From Macrosoma leucophasiata (lineage: Eukaryota > Arthropoda > Insecta > Lepidoptera > Hedylidae): 64,000 nucleotides of DNA. The position numbers were made by a program, and so were the translations under genes. Each line of letters begins with the position of its first letter. Position 1 is the first letter of the stretch. Positions 36,240 through 47,074 of this stretch are shown one piece after another. The stretch spans positions 17,564,001 to 17,628,000 of the forward strand of contig JAWQUS010000026.1 of the NCBI GenBank assembly GCA_036365455.1. Reading direction: 5' to 3'. Under the pieces are notes generated by a model, which did no database searches, was not told where the DNA came from, and worked only from the letters and a program-made list of their open reading frames with translations.

Positions 36240-36926
36240 CTATTTATCACGTAAAATCTTATCGGCGACGTGAATGCGCGGCTTCTCTGCAGGCAGTTGT
36301 CCACGGAATCTATGGAACACGACTCCCTGCGGCCAGAACTCCTCCTTGACAAACGTCGGCAGATGGTGACTGGGTACCCTAACCAGAAATGAATTAAAAT
36401 TCACTTTGTGGCGAGACTCGAGGCGCTCGACTCTTAAAGTGAAGTTCATCTTCTTTTCGACGTAGTCAACAACGTCCTCTACCTTTGTTGACCAGTGCAG
36501 CCGGGACACGTACAATGGCGTCGATGGTATAGCTGGACGCAACAAATGATTAGGTCCAGTCGGCGCCGTACCGCAATGATTGCGGTTGGCGGGCTTCTTC
36601 TTCTTCTTCTTTACCACCGTGAAGCCATCCTCATCGCGTCGATCCTTACGGGAACCCCTATGTGTAATCTCCCTGGGGCCACGCAGAGTTACAGGCCGCT
36701 TAGATGAAGAAACGGTAGCAGCAGCGGCGGTGGCATAGGTACGCTGTGGGGTCGACGTGCAGACGTGCGACGGTGGGGGGGCAGGGGCGGCAGCGGCGGT
36801 GGCTAAAACTATGACTTTCAGTACCGATTCACGAACATTCGATATGGACTGTAAGCCCGTTTGGTACTGTGATGAAACGATAAAGCATTGCATTGAAACG
36901 TCGGATATAACTATAACGTTATACAT
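36240..36926 (-). CDS. Retrotransposon ORF1-like (nucleic-acid-binding) protein, probably partial
   Basis: An uninterrupted 228-codon frame runs from ATG at 36926 to TAG at 36240. Residues about 45-80 are Ala/Pro rich. Next comes a basic segment with DGFTVV followed by six lysines, coded by repeated CTT on the + strand. The C-terminal about 90 residues, from PLYVSRLHW to FWPQGVVFHRFRG, form a compact alpha/beta domain. This layout (low-complexity linker, 'DGF(T/K)VV' lysine block, 'YVSRLH' domain ending in 'FWP.G') resembles the C-terminal RRM-like part of ORF1 proteins of lepidopteran non-LTR retrotransposons, as I recall them. Only about 65 bp separate the stop from a TTTA-rich tail at 36146-36176, which fits a retroposed 3' end. 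No reverse transcriptase follows and no N-terminal zinc finger is seen, so the copy is partial. A TTTTAG|CC at about 36803 could instead be a splice acceptor of a host exon. ORF intactness suggests recent insertion or selection. Confidence 0.55.
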   Translation of the reverse strand: MYNVIVISDVSMQCFIVSSQYQTGLQSISNVRESVLKVIVLATAAAAPAPPPSHVCTSTPQRTYATAAAATVSSSKRPVTLRGPREITHRGSRKDRRDEDGFTVVKKKKKKPANRNHCGTAPTGPNHLLRPAIPSTPLYVSRLHWSTKVEDVVDYVEKKMNFTLRVERLESRHKVNFNSFLVRVPSHHLPTFVKEEFWPQGVVFHRFRGQLPAEKPRIHVADKILRDK

Positions 36927-37305
36927 TACAAGCAATGTAGGTAAGTAGGTACTATTCGGAAGTTAAATTGCAAAATAATTTGCTAATAAATTAATAAACT
37001 ATTAATATAGTAAATAATACCTATTGAATAGATTTCAATGCATTTTCATTTTATATTTATAGATCATATTTTCAAATTAGTCAAATAATAACAATTAAGA
37101 ATAACTTTACAGTACAAACACATTAAAAGCCCTTTGCAGAAATCTAGATTGGATCGCGAGGCTCAAAAGAAGACTTTACAAAACTACAAATTCAGTCATG
37201 TACGATCATCAAAACAAGTACAGAGGTAAAAAAATACATTTCTTCTAAATGCATGTTCTGCTTCTGCTAGGTCCGATGTGGAATTCTTATTAAATTATGT
37301 AATTA

Positions 37306-37457
37306 GGGTGAGATTCACAGACCACACTACGATTTTACTTCCAGCAAAATTGATATGCTTAGAACTGTCAGTACAGTATGGGTTTTAAAAGACAGTTCTA
37401 AGCGTACTTTGCTGGAAGTAAAGTCGTAGTGAGGTCTGTGAATCTCACATCTCACCC
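37306..37457. mobile_element. Foldback MITE, Harbinger-like, TTA TSD
   Basis: TTA at 37303-37305 and 37458-37460 flanks 152 bp. The arm GGGTGAGATTCACAGACC pairs with the right end, and an inner arm (TTACTTCCAGCAAA and CTTAGAACTGTC) continues the pairing. A 7-bp duplication (ATCTCAC) sits in the right arm. Confidence 0.75.
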
Positions 37458-38889
37458 TTATACACTTCTATTAATATTCTAAATCTAATTGGCTTTTATT
37501 TTAGGTACTCGTACACCTACCTACCGTGATTTTTTCTCTGTTTCCATTCTCCACCCTCAATACCGCGACCAACCAACACTACTATATTTTAAACTTGTAC
37601 GTTTCTCTGTCCTGCTTCACCTGTCCCAAAATGTAGATACTTGATAATATTCATATCTATCCATAAAATCTTACATAAAACGTCTATATGTACATTATAG
37701 ACTCTTAGACTGTGGTATGTGGTATTTGAAGGATTTTCGGTCAATAATATTCCAGTTACGAGCTATCAAACAAGCAGCTCAGACGCTTGTGAACTCGGTG
37801 CACAGTTAGTTTAATAAAAGGATAACTAATAAATTTTACGCATTTATGTTCCTCAACGAGACAATTTAAAGTCATAATTTCACAGATTTATTCCCCTATC
37901 CTACAGGAGATAAAGAAGGAAAAAATGTAAAGATGAATTACTGCCAACATTAACTGGGAGTTCATTAGACCACAAACTGGACGACAGCGTGCAGCGGCGC
38001 GGGCGGTGGATATTTAGCAAAATGCTTGGGGCTTGGACACTGGCGGCGTTGAGAGACCATTTTAGAATTTGAAAGAATTGGTAAGTACAAAGTACAGTTA
38101 TATTGAAGGCAACACTCGGAGCAATTGTAGGTATATATATGTTGGTCAATATGTGCTTGCAAATGATACATAGATGTTTCTGACCAATTTTTCACAAAAA
38201 GTAATCTTTGTAAACCCACCATCGACGTACTTATCTATTTTTTTGTGAAGTTTTTCAATATTTAGCACTAAAAGTTATATGATTTAAGTGAATAATTTTA
38301 CCGTTTATTACCTCGCAAGGAAGATTTTTTTTTCCCGCTTTGGTCTAAGATAATTTGCTATCTAGAAAAACACAGATACTATTATTTTTTGTCACCAACT
38401 AAAATACAGAGTCCAAAAAAACATCGTTATTTTTATTTGTTGATACATCGAGACAACATTTTTTTTTAATATTTGCGTCCCTAGGCAAGTTTCCCCAATC
38501 CGCTTCCCGCGCCGCCGCACGCTGTCGTCCAGATTGCGGCCTAAAGGCCATTGTCCTGTTGCCTGTTGGAGTTGGAGTAATTCCATTAACGAGAATCCTG
38601 CCAGAGACATTGAGCTAGCAGTAAAACGTCCAGTCACGTGCCATAAGCCGAGCTCGTAAACTAGCTCTCAAACATCATTACGACTGTACAGCGACGGATA
38701 TATTGGAAACCTATTAAAGTAACCTTGTGTTAATAAAGACTGTGTACTGGGTGGAATGACTCTGTTGCTTCCACCGTATTTTAACAACATTTATCCACCA
38801 GTAATTTTCATGTTTTAACTACTTAATAGACATTAGGTATTTATTTAGGTAACCATTCAATATTGGATAGGTATGTAGTTATATGCAAC
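37458..38889. other. No gene or repeat recognised
   Basis: AT-rich sequence. Frames of 80-85 codons lack coding signs. Confidence 0.4.
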
Positions 38890-39045
38890 GTATGTAAGTA
38901 TGTATGCATGTATCTTCCCTTACGGGGAAGGCAGAGAGTGTAGAGCGCCAGATATCCAGCCAGACATATCTCCCGTGCTTCTTCTACATTCATAATTCTC
39001 TTCATACACGCCGATTCCTAAAATTTTGAACCCCACTTTCAGACA
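38890..39045 (+). mobile_element. Family G repeat
   Basis: GCAGAGAGTGTAGAGCGCCA, ATATCCAGCCAGACATATCT and ACACGCCGATTCCTAAAA are shared with the copy at 39815. No tRNA-like head. Confidence 0.6.
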
Positions 39046-39624
39046 ACACTCGACTGTTTGGTCTTGGTAGGAAGAGTAAGAATTAATATTATTTTATTGC
39101 TCATTTACAAACTTAATTCAGCTAAATGTAGTTTCAATGATAAGGAGTAGGTAAGACATTAACAATTTAAATATACCTCCTCATCTTTAGTACGGGACTG
39201 TATAAAATACTAATATAGTTCGGTATGTAACAAAACTGAAATCTTTTTATTTCGTCGGAGATCTTTTGTGATCCACAAAAAACAATACCTAATGCATCAC
39301 CACACAATGCGTTATCTATGAGATAGCTTTATGCGCGACCTGTCAGCCACTTAACGATAACTCGATAACCTAACAGGTCGCATGCGGCAAACAACAAAAA
39401 TAAAAGGACCCTTTAATACCCTGCCAACGACCCTACAACAGGTAAGGATACTGTATGCAGACGATAAATTAATCAGATAGTTCAACTCAACATAAACAAT
39501 AGTTTAAACCTTTAAACAATGCAAACGTATACATGTTATGTGTGATACACGGGACAGAGAACTTAAAGCGGGAATGACTCGACTAGTTACTTTGTAGTAT
39601 TTAAACCACTTTATGCCAAGAAAC

Positions 39625-39685
39625 CATAGAGCAACGCGGGCCACCGCTCCGGTCCGCCGCGACCGGTGGCCCGCGTCGCTCTATG
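39625..39685. mobile_element. Family F MITE reduced to a 61-bp palindrome
   Basis: Only the two inverted termini remain, joined around CGCTCCGGTCCG. The flanks CAAGAAAC (39617-39624) and AAAGAAAC (39686-39693) match at 7 of 8 bases, an 8-bp TSD. Confidence 0.8.
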
Positions 39686-39700
39686 AAAGAAACGAAAAAA

Positions 39701-40000
39701 CACTGGTGGTAGAGTACCAGTGAGCTCGAGGTCGTAGGCACCACCGCATTACCTAATTAATCTGCCGCTAAATGGTAGTGTTCAGCACTATCGCGTTCCG
39801 GTTAGATGGTGATGTAAGTATGTATGTATCTTCACGCCAGATCCCTAACGGGGTAGGCAAAGAGTGTAGAGCGCCAGATATCCCGGTCCTGGCATACCTC
39901 TCGTGCCTCGTCTACATACATGCACGCCGATTCCTAAGACTTTTGACCACCATCATACATGATGATGCGGTATGGCCCCGTAATAACTGTCACAGAATCA
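39701..40000 (+). mobile_element. Family A element split by a family G insertion
   Basis: Family A runs to GTTAGATGGTGATGTA (39814) and resumes near 39960 with GATGATGCGGTATGGCCCCG. Family G lies between. Confidence 0.6.
39815..39955 (+). mobile_element. Family G repeat inserted in family A
   Basis: ATGTATCTTCACGCCAGATC, GGGGTAGGCAAAGAGTGTAG and CACGCCGATTCCTAAGAC. It interrupts the family A copy at 39701. Confidence 0.6.
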
Positions 40001-40337
40001 TTTATCATTTATTAATACGCAACGAAACAATCTCATATAAAATATCACGAGAAGAGATGGTTACCTACGGCATGCGGCATCCTGATAAATATTTTCGTCA
40101 TACACCATCCACCACACGCGTCGCGATTTGTTTATAATAGGCCACTTGGTTATAATTACAATGGGAACAAATGTACGTCCTTGACGGTTTTTATCGTCCA
40201 CGAGCTGCATTCTAACTATTGTTCAATACACAATAAATCACACTTATCGTAAACCTATCAACTTTGTTGATTTAGTTCTTTTATGCTTGGCAGCATCGCT
40301 CGACTACTAACGTTCATAACCTAAGAATAAAAAAATA

Positions 40338-40649
40338 CGTAACTTCACGCCTGTAATCCCCGAAGGGGTAGGCAGAGGTAAATGCATGCATTCAATCATA
40401 CATGCAAACACCCACGACTCGCCGGTTACGTTTTTGGCCCATGTAACAGGTGGCGAACCTGTTGCCATCTCCGGGCACATTACCAAACTCCGGGGTACAG
40501 GGAAACTTCCAGAAAATGGAAAAATCCCAATAGAAGCAGAGATAAAGGATTTTAAACCGTTATCTCTGATAGCCCCCGACCCGGGAATCGAACCCAGGAC
40601 CTCCAGCGTAATAGTAGTGGCCTGCTACCACTACGCTACTGAGGCAGTT
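40338..40649 (-). mobile_element. Family D tRNA-derived SINE with 12-bp TSD
   Basis: Perfect AATAAAAAAATA repeats at 40326-40337 and 40650-40661 flank a 312-bp element. On the minus strand the head reads AACTGCCTCAGTAGCGTAGT, with A box (TAGCGTAGTGG) and B box (GGTTCGATTC). The end is GGCGTGAAGTTAC. Confidence 0.9.
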
Positions 40650-40818
40650 AATAAAAAAATAAACTATACTTACCAATGTTTTTTTATGACGCAACTGGTA
40701 ATTTGCAAATGAGATGATTTTCAGTACTGTTCAGTACGACCCTGGAGTTAGATCTGCTTGAAGAATGTATGACCTGTAATTTTAACGTTTTCGCAGGGTT
40801 TCGCGAGCTTCATACATT

Positions 40819-40975
40819 GTAGAAATTACATTTGCGGATTTTCTAGCGTATACAACATTTCCAATTTCAATTTCTTCCTCAGCTGCCGTGGTCACCATGT
40901 TGTTGTTGCTGTTCAACATCATGTTGAACATCGTCGAATAGACCGTCGAGGAAATCCGCAAATATAATTTCTACG
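40819..40975. mobile_element. MITE with about 24-bp inverted termini
   Basis: GTAGAAATTACATTTGCGGA at the left mirrors TCCGCAAATATAATTTCTAC at the right. The centre holds a second small palindrome, GTTCAACATCATGTTGAAC. Confidence 0.6.
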
Positions 40976-42054
40976 ACCTATAGTTTTGTCTCTGCCAGCG
41001 TCGGAGTAACCATATCGTTGAGGTTGCATTAGCCAGTCTGCACGGGTTCCCACGAGCCTGACTTGCGGGACTTGCGCACGAGTATTCCGTCTAATATTAT
41101 CCTCTCTCGGACCTCAGGCTTGGGAGTAGCCAGCTGGGCCCTTCCAACTCAGTACGACCTTGTTAGATGATGGTGTGACAAACAAAACAACCGTTAAGTT
41201 CTCTGAAGAATGTGTGTGTCATGAACAAACAATTTCAGACAACAAACAACAAGAACACAACAAACATTATGCGCGTACATTAAAAAGGCTTAAAACCATA
41301 AACATAAACAATTCAAGTTTGTTTTTATATTATTTCGCATTAACACATGCTTGTGAAATATATTTTATTTTCTTGTCTCGCCTGAAGTCAAATTTTTCTT
41401 TCCATTTTTCTTTAAAAATAAAATACAATTCAAGTCAAAAATAAAGCGGATGCTGATGATGAACTGTCCCAAAATAAACATGAAAGCGAATATAAAAACA
41501 CACAGCCTATAAAACATGTTTTGTCGCCAATTCCACATAAGATGTCATTTAACACAGATGGATAGCATTATAGTTTAATGTGCGGAGAGCGTGCGGTGAT
41601 GCGGTGACGGTGAGTGACGGAAGATATCGTCAGCGACTGACCCAAATCATGTCAAAAGCGGTAACGCATGTGGGTTGACGGTTGGCACGTCGGGAGTCGG
41701 GATACTGCCGTTTGTTATAAGATATCCGCTTACTGATCGTTAGTCTTTTCACTCCAAGCACGGAGAATGAGCTCAACTTTATTGAAAGATAACATCTAAT
41801 AATCTATCTAATGACATTACAGCGCTACCGTGTTTTTCACATCGTGATATAGAAAATTAGCATACGCGGGCCTAATTTTTGTAACGTCAGTCGTAATTAT
41901 TATTGTCATAGGATCGTGATTGGAGTTGCTTCGTTGTCTTGCTTTAACATAGACCATGCGTGTTGGTTGAAGCAAGACAGTCACAATTAACTCACGATTT
42001 AATGAGAATTATGACTAATTAAGCTAGGAGAATTAGGCGCCTCTGTTCTCATTT
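40976..42054. other. Unclassified sequence around the short tRNA-like derivative
   Basis: CAGTACGACC at 40734 and 41151 brackets the MITE and its right flank, possibly an older element. A GCGGTGATGCGGTGACGGTG patch at 41590 is mildly GC-rich. Confidence 0.3.
41319..41424 (+). mobile_element. Short derivative of the tRNA-like foldback element, 11-bp TSD
   Basis: ACAATTCAAGT at 41308-41318 and 41425-41435 flanks 106 bp. It begins TTGTTTTTATATTATTTCGC and ends TCTTTAAAAATAAAAT, the same termini as the element at 46024. The foldback tRNA-like core is missing except for TCTCGCCTGAAGTC. Confidence 0.75.
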
Positions 42055-42287
42055 ACAGTTAGTGAATTCTGTAGCCTATAAACACCTACATATAACCAGA
42101 GACTTTAATGTAGATGCATTGTCGCTCCTGAGCCGTAAGGTATAATCTATGACTCTGTGCCAGAAATCACAGGGCTATACGTTAGCACCTGACCGGAACA
42201 CGATAGTGCACTTTCAATTAGCGGTAAGTAGATTAGTTAATGCGGTAGTGCCTACGTCCGTCCGCAAACACCGTCAAAAGACCAGTG
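42055..42287 (-). mobile_element. Family A element, diverged
   Basis: It keeps GTAGCCTATAAACACCTACA, CCTGACCGGAACACGATAGT and GATTAGTTAATGCGGTAGTG, with a degraded head. Confidence 0.65.
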
Positions 42288-42846
42288 AATACTCAAAAAA
42301 ATCATTATATAGATACGTACTTATTATCACTTCTGACTTACAATTTTCGGCACAAACTAGAGTTTTGCCTTCCCACAGCATCATCAAATAGTAAATTGAG
42401 AACGGATTATGATGCTATCGGCAGAAAGCCTTAACTAATCCTAGAAATAACGCTACTATATTCTACAAAACAGTCTTGCCAAAAAGACCATTGCGCAATT
42501 GCAGTAATTTCTTAAACTACTCGTCAACTTAAACCCCTCGACATCCCGTAAGCAACTCCAGTAGTTAATCATGTTCCATAAATATCCACAGCTCGGATGT
42601 TAGCATTTAGTTGGCAGCTTTTAACTTTCGCCGCCGCGGTTTTTAATCCTGGCTCTTGTGCTTTATTTTGACGGGTTTATTTTAATTGCTTGTTCTTATT
42701 GCAGTGTTAGATCACAGAATGATAGGATGAATGGGGTCCTGTTGAAGAAGATAAAAGACTTGGCGTTTGCTGCTGAATTTACAATTTTGGCTGAGATCAG
42801 AAACAAAATATATTTTTGTGTTACTTTTCCCTAATCCTTCCCTTTT

Positions 42847-43118
42847 ACTGGTGGTAGAGTTCCAGTGAAGGAGCTCGAAGGCGTTCGCATTGTCTAAATT
42901 TATCTTCTGCTAAATGGTAGTGTTCAGCACTATCGTGTTCCGGTCAGATGGTAATGTATGACCGCGTAATAACTATCACAGAGACATAATAACTCATAGT
43001 CTCAGGAGTGGCAACGCATCTGCATTTCGACCTCTGGTCTTTGTGTCTATAGGCTGCAGTCATCACATAACATCAATGTGAACTGCGTGCTTGCTTACCT
43101 TAATTACATTAAAAAAAT
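42847..43118 (+). mobile_element. Family A SINE-like element
   Basis: A head-to-tail copy ending TAATTACATTAAAAAAA. It is followed 22 bp later by a family D SINE in the same orientation. Confidence 0.75.
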
Positions 43119-43139
43119 CCTCAATATTAAAGTATCATC

Positions 43140-43415
43140 AACTGCCTCAGTATCCTAGTAGCCGGCCACTACTACTACGCTGGAGTCCTGGGTTTTATTC
43201 CCGGGACGGGGGATATTAGAGATAGATATTTGTAAAATCCTTTATCTCTGGTTCTATTGGGGTTTTTCCCTTTTCCGGAAATTTCCCTTTAGTCTAATGT
43301 GCCCGGAGACGTCAATAAGCTCGTGACCTGTTAGGTACATGGGTCTTAACGTAACCGGCGAATCGTGGGTGTTTGCATGAATACATGGATCTGCCTCTGC
43401 CTGCCCATAGGCCTG
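43140..43415 (+). mobile_element. Family D SINE, diverged
   Basis: It has the head AACTGCCTCAGTATCCTAGT and a degraded B box (GGTTTTATTC). The 3' end is lost beyond TCTGCCTGCCC. Confidence 0.65.
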
Positions 43416-43576
43416 CCCTCTGCTCCACATTACGTTGTGTACCCCTTTTTTATTTTATGCCGTACGAATCTTGCCGTAATCCTTTTAGAGTATTCAAGTG
43501 CCATTCCGTTCAGCCACATTAGAGTGTCATTGGATTTATTGGATAGGCCATATAATTTAGATACATGCACAAGTTT

Positions 43577-43839
43577 ACTGGTGGTAGAGCTCCAGTGACG
43601 GAGCTCGCGGGCGTAGGCACCACCGCATTACCTAATATACTTGCCGCTAAATGGTATTGTTCAGCACTATCGTATTCCGGTCAGGTGGCAATGTACGGCC
43701 CAGTAATTTCCGGCACAAAGGCAACACCTTCAGCCTCAAGAGTGGTAACGCATCTGCATTTTGACCTTGGTCTTTGTCTATAGGCTGATCAATGTGAACT
43801 GCATGATAGTTTGCCACGTCCATTACATAAAAAAAAAAC
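43577..43839 (+). mobile_element. Family A SINE-like element
   Basis: The head is intact. The GGGTG...CACTTAACA block near the end is deleted, and the copy ends in an A10 tail. Confidence 0.75.
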
Positions 43840-43892
43840 TGTACAAACATATCCCATCATTTTCATTCCCTTAACCCAATAACACAATGCCT

Positions 43893-43960
43893 TACCCGAA
43901 ATTCGAACCTAGGATTTTAGCAGCCTCTCCCACTCAGTTCATTCAAGAGTCAATCACACA
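43893..43960 (-). repeat. tRNA-like fragment
   Basis: CCGAAATTCGAACCTAGGAT, read on the minus strand, has a B-box-like GGTTCGAAT. It matches no other family seen here. Low support. Confidence 0.25.
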
Positions 43961-44791
43961 TCCAATCATTTGCATAACAAAAAAAACAACAGGCGATGAC
44001 AACACAGACCTTTTTAATATTCGACCTACGTATCTTCAATAATACCCAAACCTCAGAAGATGAATGGAAATAAAACAAGACACGTATTTGTAATATATGC
44101 ATCCGCGGCTAAACTATATGTTTTATGTAGTGTAGCCAATACGGATGGGAGTTGAAAGGCGTACGGAACCACATTTTATAATGATTTCCGGCGGTGGCCG
44201 CGTCGCACACTGAATTAATTAGACGTATCTCTAAGTCAAACCGACGCTAACGGCGGAACTTCGCGGTTGCTCTTGACTATTTTGAGGTTGCTTCGGAAAT
44301 GCCTTGTTTTCCAGTATTATTTTCTTTCTTATTTGAATGCAGTGCAAGCCATGGTTGCCATTTGGCAAATGGACGAGAGAGGTGACGTGCCCGGTATGAT
44401 ATGGTGTTTTTAACGAAATGTTTTTCTACAGATCTAAAGTGTCTACTTGTACACACCTTTCACAACATTAAGCGTGACAGGTCTGGTAATAAATACGCCA
44501 TTGTCGAATGTTTAACGACACTGGTAAATATACCATTTATTTCGGGGATCTCCCCTCTCTCTCTCTCTCCTCCATTTTCTTTAACTTCATAGATTATGCG
44601 TTAATTATCATCAAATCGAAAACAGTCTGCTGTGAAAATTACAAGTTAGCTAGAGATATAATTAGATAAATTATATAATCCGATGGTGCCTACAATCTTG
44701 AGTTCCTCAATCATTACAACGTATAGCTAGATATAAATTGAAACTATATGAAATTTACATATTATTAATATACTGACAGTAGTTAATGCAT

Positions 44792-45106
44792 TTAACTGCC
44801 TCGGTAGCCTAGTGGTAGCAGGTCACTACTACTACGCTGAGGTCCTGGGTTCGATTCCCGGGTAGGGGGTTATCAGAGATAATGGTGTAAAGACCTTTAT
44901 CTCTGGTTCTATTGGGATTTTTCCATTTTCTGGAAATTTCCCAGTAGGTACCTCGAAGTTTGGTAATGTGCCTGGAGATGTCAACAGGCTCGCCACCTGT
45001 TACATGGGCCAAAACGTAACCGGCGAATCGTGGGTGTTTGCATGTATGCTTGAATGCATACATTTACCTCTGCCTACCCCTTTGGGGATTACAGGCGTGA
45101 AGTTAC
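44792..45106 (+). mobile_element. Family D tRNA-derived SINE with 13-bp TSD
   Basis: GTAGTTAATGCAT at 44779-44791 and 45107-45119 flanks a 315-bp copy. Head TTAACTGCCTCGGTAGCCTA, B box GGTTCGATTC and end GGCGTGAAGTTAC are all intact. Confidence 0.92.
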
Positions 45107-45596
45107 GTAGTTAATGCATGGATTCGAACATACCTACTATACAAAATACTGACTCCCACGATTCGCCAGTTAGGTACCTACGTTTTGTATCATGTAATAT
45201 TAGCCCACTGTTTTGCGAGACGCGAGACTATAAAATTTTACAATTAAACACATTAAAAAAAAGAATGCCAGTCAAATAGAGGGTACTTAGTCTGAACTGA
45301 ACCAAAAAGAATGGACCGTAGTCCATTCGGCCGTAATCAAAAATCGTCTACGTCTCAACGGACCGGTGATCCCTACTCGTACTTAACAGCATGCGCACGC
45401 GCCGCACATCAATGCAGACGCGAGCTGCGCACACCTGCTAATCGAGGAAACCAGACACATCGGCAACCCAACACCGCATAGATAAACTTTATATAATTAT
45501 CGGGTAAACGATGAGTGGTTAATCCACATATTAGAGTCATTACGTTTAATATTAAATTTGATGCAGATATTCAGATTGCAGTTGTTATTGAGTAAC

Positions 45597-45882
45597 TTTT
45601 TTTTTTATGTAATGGAAGTGGTAAACAAGCATGCAGTTCACGTTGATGTTAAGTGATGACTGCAGCCTATAGACACCCACACAAAGACTAAGGTCAAAAA
45701 GCAGATGCGTTACCACTCCTGAGGCCTAAGGTGTTACGCCTCTGTGCCGGAAATTACAGGGCCGTACATTACCACCTGACCGGAACACGATAGTGCTGAA
45801 CACTACCATTTAGCGGCAAGTATATTAGGTAATGCGGTGGTGCCTACGCCCGCGAGCTCCGTCACTGGAGCTCTACCACCAG
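45597..45882 (-). mobile_element. Family A SINE-like element, full length
   Basis: One of the best-preserved copies. AGTAACT at 45591-45597 and again just after the head (about 45887) is a probable 7-bp TSD. Confidence 0.85.
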
Positions 45883-46023
45883 TAAAAAAGTAACTCTCTA
45901 AGTAACTCTTCAATAATTACATCTTCCAAGGTTTTGTTAGTATTTTTTTCATTTATTTAAATTTGATTCAATACTTAATATAATATAATTTTGTTATCAT
46001 TCCAGTAAACATTAATATTCTAA

Positions 46024-46374
46024 TTGTTTTATGTTATTTCGCATTAACACATGCTTGTGAAACATATTTTATTTAAAGAAAAATGGAAAGAAGAATTTGA
46101 CTTCAGGCGAGACTCGAACTCGTGGCCTACTGGGAATCTAGTCCAGCCGCTCTTCCAATTGAGCTACTGAAGTCCTAGTTGCCTAAGTATCATAGTTGGC
46201 AATAGATGGCGCTGCTGCTACCATAAAGCAATGCAATAAGTGTGAAGGAAAGATTTGACAAATCGGGCAGGACTTCAGAAGCTCAATTGGAAGAGCGGCT
46301 GGACTAGATTCCCAGTAGGCCGCGAGTTCGAGTCTGAAGTCAAATTTTTCTTTCCATTTTTCTTTAAATAAAAT
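46024..46374 (+). mobile_element. Foldback element with two inverted tRNA-like halves, 13-bp TSD
   Basis: ATTAATATTCTAA at 46011-46023 and 46375-46387 flanks 351 bp. A minus-strand tRNA-like unit (46095-46176) and a plus-strand one (46265-46345) face each other across a spacer of about 85 bp. Each has A-box-like TAGCTCAATTGG or AAGCTCAATTGG and B-box-like GAGTTCGAGTC, with a 7-bp acceptor-like pairing ACTTCAG/CTGAAGT in the left unit. The anticodon loop is too long for a normal tRNA. The left end carries an extra about 50 bp. Confidence 0.75.
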
Positions 46375-46619
46375 ATTAATATTCTAACATATAATTAGCT
46401 AGAGTACCTACCTACCCAGCTAGTTAGGGTACCTATTGACCTAACTGAATGCTCTAAGAACAGTAGTCATTTTTCGTAACATTTTTTCTCTTTTTTTTTT
46501 ATCTGCTTTAATAGATATCATTACTAGCAATAGTGTAAAATCATGTGATGACTTCTGGTGATTGTGATGTCAAGCAGTTTAACATAATGATTGCGATATT
46601 AGCGCTTATGAATGAGCAG

Positions 46620-46722
46620 CGACCGGTGCGCGGTGCGCGGTGCGGTGGTGCGGTGGTGCGGTGGTGCGGTGGTGCGGTGGTGCGGTCGTGCGGGCGCGGT
46701 GCGGGCGCGGTGCGGACGGAAC
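46620..46722 (+). repeat. GC-rich GTGCGGTG minisatellite
   Basis: About five to six GTGCGGTG units are flanked by GCGCGGTGC variants. It is strikingly GC-rich against AT-rich surroundings. Confidence 0.85.
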
Positions 46723-46926
46723 GTTGCAATTATGACGTCATTATTATAAAACATTTTCCCACGCGCCAAGGTCACCGCCGCATTATCTCGCGGGCACAAT
46801 GCGCCCTATAATCGTTCGTTTCCGATATTTATCGTGAATGCCGACTAATATTTCGTTCTCATCTATGTTTCGCTGGAAATAAGTCCAGTCCAGTCGCTTA
46901 CAATCACAATTGTATAAATAACTATT

Positions 46927-47074
46927 ACTGGTGGTAGAGTTCCAGTGTAATCTATCTGCCACCAAGTGGTAGTGTTCAGCACAACCGTGTTCCGGTTAGA
47001 TGGTTATATATGGCCCTGTATCACACAGACAATAATTTAAGTCTCAGGGGTGATGGCAACGCATCTACTTTTAC
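46927..47074 (+). mobile_element. Family A element interrupted by a family F MITE
   Basis: The head ACTGGTGGTAGAGTTCCAGT runs to CGCATCTACTTTTAC, where the MITE at 47075-47377 interrupts it. Family A resumes briefly after 47385 (CTCTTTTT). Part of the head is also deleted. Confidence 0.65.

Noticed and set aside
40386..40712. 108-codon frame
   Set aside because: Entirely within the family D SINE and its TSD flank.
44792..44870. tRNA gene candidate
   Set aside because: A and B boxes are present, but it is the head of a family D SINE with a TSD and the anticodon arm does not fold canonically.
46095..46176. tRNA gene candidate (minus)
   Set aside because: The acceptor arm pairs well, but the anticodon loop is about 9 nt and the unit is half of an inverted repeat element.
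46541..46811. Overlapping long frames on both strands
   Set aside because: Caused by the GC-rich minisatellite, which has few stop codons in any frame.
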